From Taibaiella helva (GTDB taxonomy: Bacteria; Bacteroidota; Bacteroidia; Chitinophagales; Chitinophagaceae), in NCBI RefSeq assembly GCF_003545695.1, contig NZ_QUZZ01000001.1, positions 558,001-622,000 on the forward strand: a stretch of 64,000 nt of DNA, written 5' to 3'. The notes beneath the pieces are model-generated. The model made no database searches and was not told the origin of the DNA. It was given only the letters and a program-made list of their open reading frames with translations. Numbering within the stretch: position 1 is the stretch's first letter; each line of letters begins with the position of its first letter. Both the position numbers and the translations under genes were made by a program. Below are positions 60,003 to 64,000 of this stretch, one piece after another.

Positions 60003-60346
60003 AGAAGCGTTTTATTGGTTTTAAGGTGAAAAATGAACGCCACAGGAATGTTGTATTGGTTCAGGAAGGTGTACCGGGCGGTACCCAACCGGGCTTGTTG
60101 TGCATTGGTCTTAAAGGGCGGCATTCCCCAGGGATTCAGCTTGTTTTTAGTTGTTAAGAAATCGGCGAACATTTTTATTTTGATTATCTTGATACGCAAA
60201 GCCAGGACCAAACCCGGATACCGTGATACCCGGACGCTGCTCCAGTCTTTCCTTACAAATTAAGGAACCCTGTTGCAGAAAATCTTTTCGGATTTTACTG
60301 ATATTTTTTATTTAACTACAATTCCCGCTGTACAGCATTGAGTAAA
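60003..60346. other. Divergent intergenic region
   Basis: 344 bases between the divergent delta-60-repeat gene and the histidine kinase gene. I see no convincing gene and no full TAnnTTTG box on either strand; the right end is AT-rich (GATATTTTTTATTTAAC), a likely kinase promoter zone. Confidence 0.5.
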
Positions 60347-62296
60347 GTGTTTTTCAATCGCTTTCGCTACCGCTTGCTTTTTGGAGCAGCGCTGCTGACC
60401 GGTAGCCTGCTGCTGCCTGCTGGCCGGGGCCGGGCACAGGAGCAGCTGCATCTTTCCCATGCTACCTTTTCCCGGACGGATACGCTTGAAGTACGGGCTC
60501 TTATCCGCAAGGGAATTGTGCTGTTGTCGCGCAATACCGATAGTGCGATCGCCTGCTTCGAAGCCGCCGAAACACTGAGCCGGAATACCGGCTTCGACGA
60601 CGGCATCGGCTATGCCCTGGCTTTCCTGGGCGCGGCAGTTACGGACAAAGGCGATTTCAGCAAAGGCCTTGCTCTTTACCGGGAAGCCATGCCTTACTGC
60701 CGGCGGGCCCGCTTCATCGGTAATGCCCTGCCCAGCCTCTATATCAATATGGGCGGCAGCTTTTTCCAGGTGGGTAACTATGAACGTGCCTATGAATACT
60801 ATTACCAGGCACTGAAGTACCTGCAGCAGTACATGCCGTCTAACGATAATATCGCGGCGGTGTACAACAACCTGGCGACAGTGCAGGAAGAGCTGGGACA
60901 GCACCGGCAGGCCCTGGACTATGCCTTGAAGGCTGAAGCCTTTGCCCGTAAAAAGAATGCAGCGGTGCTGGTCGGCAGCGCCCTGGTCAATAAAGGCACG
61001 GCATATGATAAGCTGCTCCTTTCCGACAGCGCGATGCTGGCCTTCCGCGAAGCGTTGCAGCTGAGCCGGAAAGAAGGTGTTGTCGATATCCAGCAGGCCT
61101 GCCTGACCAGTATCGGAGACCTTCTGCTGAAGGCCGGCCGCAACCGGGAGGCTGTTGCCCACTACAGGGAAGCTATGCAGCTGAGCACCACCACCAGCCC
61201 GATACATGCCTTTATCACCCCGGGCTATTCGCTGGGTCTGGCCTTGTTCCGGCTGGGAGAATACCGTGAGGCGGAGCAAATATTGCTGGCTGCTTTGGCC
61301 CGGGCAGAGGAAACAAGGCTTACGGGCAATATGAAAGATGGGCGCGCCACGCTGGCAGCGCTATACGAGGCGACAGGCCGGTATCGTGAGGCGCTGGAGC
61401 AGCACCGGCTGTATGATCAGCTGAAAGACAGCCAGACCAATACGGAGAAAGTGCGCGCCATTAATGAAGTGGAAGCACGGTACCAAACTATACAGAAGGA
61501 TAAGGCGCTGCTGGAAAAAGAATGGACTATCGCAGAGCAAAAACGGAAGCTGGAACACAAGAATATGCTCATCGGCACTGTCGTCGGCGGCACGCTGATC
61601 CTGCTGGCCGTGGTGATAGGGGTCTGGCGCAGCCGCCGCAGGATCGCAATGAGAGACCGTCGGATAGAACAGCTGAAAGCCATGATGACCGGGGAAGAAA
61701 AGGAACGGGTACGCCTTTCCAGGGAATTGCACGATGGTATCGGTGGTATGCTTACTGGGATCAAGATGAACCTGAAGACCTGGCAAAAGCTGCATGAGCA
61801 TGAAGTTACCGGTAACGGCCTGGGCGATGTTATGGAGATGCTGCAGGATATGGGCCGGGAGATCCATAAAACAGCACATAACCTGATGCCCGACATCCTG
61901 CTGAAGCACCACCTGAGGGAAGCGTTGCAGCTCTATTGCGAACAGCTGGATACCGGCGGCCGGCCGGCAATCGATCTGCAGCTTTACGGCGATCTCGACA
62001 GCCTGGATAAATCGCTGGAGCTGCCGGTATACCGGATGATACAGGAGCTGCTGCAGAATATTCTCAAGCATGCGCAGGCTACGCTGGTGGCCATCCAGGT
62101 ACGGCGCGAGGGTAATGTGCTCAGCATACTGGTAGAGGATAATGGCAGCGGTTTCAGGCCGCAGGACAAAAAAGGAGGCCTGGGATTGATGAATATAGAA
62201 GCACGGGTGCAGGCATTGAACGGCTATTTTTCTATAGAGCCGGCCGCAAAGGGCACCACTGCCTTTATAGAGCTTGACCTGGATAAAATAAACTGA
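60347..62296 (+). CDS. Sensor histidine kinase with TPR repeats (NarL/HisKA_3 type)
   Basis: About 649 residues. A signal-like hydrophobic N-terminus (RLLFGAALLTGSLLLPAGRGRAQ) is followed by periplasmic tetratricopeptide repeats (about 50-390; ALAFLGAAVTDKGDFSKGL, AAVYNNLATVQEELGQHRQA). One membrane segment (about 405-425) leads to the kinase: HisKA_3 box LSRELHDGIGGMLTGIKMNL (His about 462) and HATPase with DNGSGFRPQDKKGGLGLMN. It would signal through the response regulator that starts 7 bases later. The start is either GTG 60347 or TTG 60338; no ATG precedes the signal segment. Confidence 0.88.
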   Translation: MFFNRFRYRLLFGAALLTGSLLLPAGRGRAQEQLHLSHATFSRTDTLEVRALIRKGIVLLSRNTDSAIACFEAAETLSRNTGFDDGIGYALAFLGAAVTDKGDFSKGLALYREAMPYCRRARFIGNALPSLYINMGGSFFQVGNYERAYEYYYQALKYLQQYMPSNDNIAAVYNNLATVQEELGQHRQALDYALKAEAFARKKNAAVLVGSALVNKGTAYDKLLLSDSAMLAFREALQLSRKEGVVDIQQACLTSIGDLLLKAGRNREAVAHYREAMQLSTTTSPIHAFITPGYSLGLALFRLGEYREAEQILLAALARAEETRLTGNMKDGRATLAALYEATGRYREALEQHRLYDQLKDSQTNTEKVRAINEVEARYQTIQKDKALLEKEWTIAEQKRKLEHKNMLIGTVVGGTLILLAVVIGVWRSRRRIAMRDRRIEQLKAMMTGEEKERVRLSRELHDGIGGMLTGIKMNLKTWQKLHEHEVTGNGLGDVMEMLQDMGREIHKTAHNLMPDILLKHHLREALQLYCEQLDTGGRPAIDLQLYGDLDSLDKSLELPVYRMIQELLQNILKHAQATLVAIQVRREGNVLSILVEDNGSGFRPQDKKGGLGLMNIEARVQALNGYFSIEPAAKGTTAFIELDLDKIN

Positions 62297-62303
62297 AGAA
62301 GGC

Positions 62304-62942
62304 ATGAACATTCGTATAGCAATAGCAGACGATCATCCGATGATCATTGGCGGACTGAAGAACATGTTGTCTGTGTACCCGCATATAACCCTGGCCGGGG
62401 CCTATGTGAATGGCGCCGATCTGCTGAAAGGCCTGGAAAAAATGGAGCCGGAGGTGCTGCTGCTCGACATACAGCTGCCCGATAAGACTGGCGACCTGCT
62501 GGCGCCGGTAATTCTGAAACGCCATCCTGGCGTACGTATCCTGGCGCTCACCAATCTCAACAGCGCCCTGTATGTACACAATATGCTGCGCATGGGGGTG
62601 CTCGGCTATGTGCTGAAAAATACCGATCCGGAGATTGTGATCAGGGCTGTAGAGACCGTATACGAAGGCAGGGAATTTATCGATCCGGCTTTAATGGATA
62701 GCCTGGACCAGTTTAAGCAAAGAATGAAAAGAGAAGCAGCGCTGAAGCCTACGCTTACGCTAAGGGAAAAAGAGATTCTGCGGATGACCGTCAATGGCGA
62801 TACCATACAGGAGATATCGGAAAAGCTGTTCATCGGCTTGCGTACCGTCGAATATTACCGCTCTAATCTTTTCCTGAAGCTGGATGTAAAGAACATGGCA
62901 GGCCTGATACGGAAGGCGCTGCTGCTGGGACTTTCGGAGTAG
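62304..62942 (+). CDS. Response regulator, NarL/FixJ family
   Basis: 212 residues. Receiver domain with the acidic pair ADD (residues 8-10), phospho-acceptor Asp55 in LLLDIQLPD, and Thr/Lys in LALTN and VLKNTD. A LuxR-type helix-turn-helix follows (about 148-208; LTLREKEILRMTVNGDTIQEI, RTVEYYRSNLFLKL). It pairs with the TPR histidine kinase 7 bases upstream. Target genes unknown. Confidence 0.95.
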   Translation: MNIRIAIADDHPMIIGGLKNMLSVYPHITLAGAYVNGADLLKGLEKMEPEVLLLDIQLPDKTGDLLAPVILKRHPGVRILALTNLNSALYVHNMLRMGVLGYVLKNTDPEIVIRAVETVYEGREFIDPALMDSLDQFKQRMKREAALKPTLTLREKEILRMTVNGDTIQEISEKLFIGLRTVEYYRSNLFLKLDVKNMAGLIRKALLLGLSE

Positions 62943-63008
62943 CGTTCTTTATTTCCCACCGCGATGCGGCGGGGCAGCGAAGGAAGTGTATCAGGCTGTT
63001 CACAAAGT

Positions 63009-63735
63009 CACAACGGCTCAACGTTGGGAAATAAAGTGAGTGGAGATCCTTCATTCCACATGCTGCGCAAGCTGCATTCAGGATGACATTGAGCGTTTAC
63101 AGATGAAGCAGCGCCGCAGTAAAACACCCCATTGTCATACTGAGGTCTGCGGAGCAACCGAAGTATCTCTTTTAGCTGCTCACAACGGCTCAACGTTTTT
63201 CAAGGACCAGGGAAATAAAGTGAGTGGAGATCCTTCATTCCGCATGCTGCGCAAGCTACATTCAGGATGACATTGAGCGTTTACAGATGAAGCAGCGCCG
63301 CAGTAAAACACCCCATTGTCATACTGAGGTCTGCGGAGCAACCGAAGTATCTCTTTTAGCTGCTCACAACGGCTCAACGTTTTTCAAGGACCAGGGAAAT
63401 AAAGCGGGCGGAGATCCTTCATTCTACATGCTGCGCAAGCTACATTCAGGATGACATTGAGCGTTTACAGATGAAGCAGCGCCGCGGTATAAACATACCA
63501 TTGTCATACTGAGGTCTGCGGAGCAACCGAAGTATCTCTTTTAGCTGCTCACAACGGCTCAACGTTTTTCAAGGACCAGGGAAATAAAGCGGGCGGAGAT
63601 ACTTCATTCCACATGCTGCGCAAGCTGCATTCAGGATGACATTGAGCGTTTACAGATGAAGCGCCGCAGTATAAACATCCCATTGTCATACTGAGGTCTC
63701 CGAAGGAACCGAAGTATACCTTTAGTTATTCACAA
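63009..63735. repeat. Four tandem copies of a repeat of about 184 bp
   Basis: Units begin CACAACGGCTCAACG at 63009, 63181, 63365 and 63550; the first unit is 172 bases because it lacks the 12-base TTTCAAGGACCAG-type insert, the others 184-185. Each unit holds GGAGATCCTTCATTC...CATTCAGGATGACATTGAG and CATTGTCATACTGAGGTCTG...GAAGTATCTC. These words resemble dispersed intergenic repeats of Bacteroidota. The copies differ at only a few positions, so the array expanded recently. The last copy is degenerate at its end. Confidence 0.9.
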
Positions 63736-63929
63736 AATCGTAAAGTTTTCACATTGTGCCTCTGCGCCTTCGTGAGAAAGAAATACGCCATCAATAAGTG
63801 CTTGCAAAGAAATGAAAGATATAACAGCAATACCAGCGTCTTCGCGCTGTTGCGAGAAACAATTTATGTTTATCAATAGCGCTCGCAGCGCTGAGAGAGA
63901 AAAGATTATACAATACCGATGTGAAAAAG

Positions 63930-63957
63930 AAGCGCCGCCCAAAGTAGGGCGGCGCTT
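63930..63957 (-). terminator. Terminator of a gene entering from the right edge
   Basis: AAGCGCCGCCC (63930-63940) pairs with GGGCGGCGCTT (63947-63957) across AAAGTA; the GAAAAAG to its left supplies a U tract for minus-strand transcription. It lies 24 bases beyond the stop of the partial frame at 63981. Confidence 0.85.
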
Positions 63958-63980
63958 TATGATCCGGGAGATAAAACCAC

Positions 63981-64000
63981 TTATTCCAGCTCAATCACCA
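63981..64000 (-). CDS. 3' end of a gene continuing beyond the window
   Basis: The minus strand reads ...VIELE followed by TAA, with the frame open to the window edge. Only six codons are visible, so nothing can be said of its function. The terminator 24 bases beyond the stop supports a real gene end. Confidence 0.4.

Larger units (their letters stand above)
62943..64000. other. Repeat-filled intergenic region
   Basis: Apart from a tandem repeat array (63009-63735) and a terminator near 63930-63957, this 1058-base stretch holds no convincing gene on either strand until the partial frame at the right edge. Short open frames here are copies of one repeat read in fixed phases. Confidence 0.7.

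Noticed and set aside
59999-60211. 70-codon open frame on the minus strand upstream of the delta-60-repeat gene
   Set aside because: Overlaps the true gene start and has no recognisable features.
63008-63454. Four near-identical open frames of 61-76 codons in the repeat array, on both strands
   Set aside because: They repeat with the 184-bp unit and change only where the unit does; no start context or family.
63009-63735. CRISPR array
   Set aside because: Units of about 184 bp are identical throughout, with no variable spacers between short repeats and no cas genes.

Overview
The window comes from a member of the Bacteroidota, most likely a Chitinophagales/Chitinophagaceae-type soil or aquatic bacterium. 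I base this on Bacteroidota-type promoters (-7 box TAnnTTTG) in front of many genes, almost no Shine-Dalgarno sequences, several secreted proteins with type IX secretion (T9SS) C-terminal sorting domains, a PorP/SprF protein, the families DUF5606, DUF4294 and DUF4295, a split transketolase and a bacillithiol gene. I cannot name the genus. There are no rRNA, tRNA, CRISPR, phage or transposase genes.

Layout. 1-3443: minus-strand metabolic genes (an amino-acid-oxidase-like FAD enzyme cut by the window edge, an MFS transporter, transketolase N-terminal subunit, DUF5606 protein). 3656-5465: a small acidic protein and a secreted SGNH/PKD protein. 5660-19484: the S10-spc ribosomal protein cluster rpsJ-rplC-D-W-B-rpsS-rplV-rpsC-rplP-rpmC-rpsQ-rplN-X-E-rpsN-H // rplF-R-rpsE-rpmD-rplO-secY. 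The // marks an unusual break: a strong terminator after rpsH, a lipoprotein gene on the opposite strand, and a fresh promoter with a long leader before rplF. The str operon is absent upstream, and infA, rpmJ and the alpha operon are absent downstream. Spacers inside the cluster are long and carry many AT-rich inverted repeats.

19503-33195: mlaE-GNAT, a large T9SS cargo protein, priA, the rpmB-rpmG-DUF4295 ribosomal trio, a beta/gamma-crystallin, bshB1, DUF4294, upp, a PorP/SprF protein, a T9SS cargo protein and recR. 33354-43541: a VWA protein paired with an orphan histidine kinase, a phosphohexomutase, a cold-shock protein, a periplasmic protein of the family often called asparagine synthetase B, a GT39-like glycosyltransferase and a three-part DsbD.

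43653-58038: a membrane protein, a TolB-like propeller protein with a degenerate peptidase domain, a stand-alone T9SS type B sorting domain, a membrane pyrophosphatase fused to an OmpA domain (the most striking gene here), a class III nucleotidyl cyclase, an MpaB-like protein, a GT9 glycosyltransferase, a META lipoprotein, rplU-rpmA, a Lys/Ala repeat protein and a pair of tandem paralogues. 58092-62942: a delta-60-repeat T9SS protein and a NarL-type two-component pair. 63009-63735: four tandem copies of a repeat of about 184 bp, then the 3' tip of another gene.

Themes: translation (23 r-protein genes including DUF4295), outer-envelope and T9SS secretion, and membrane energetics and signalling. 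All assignments are from reading the sequence; no database search was run.
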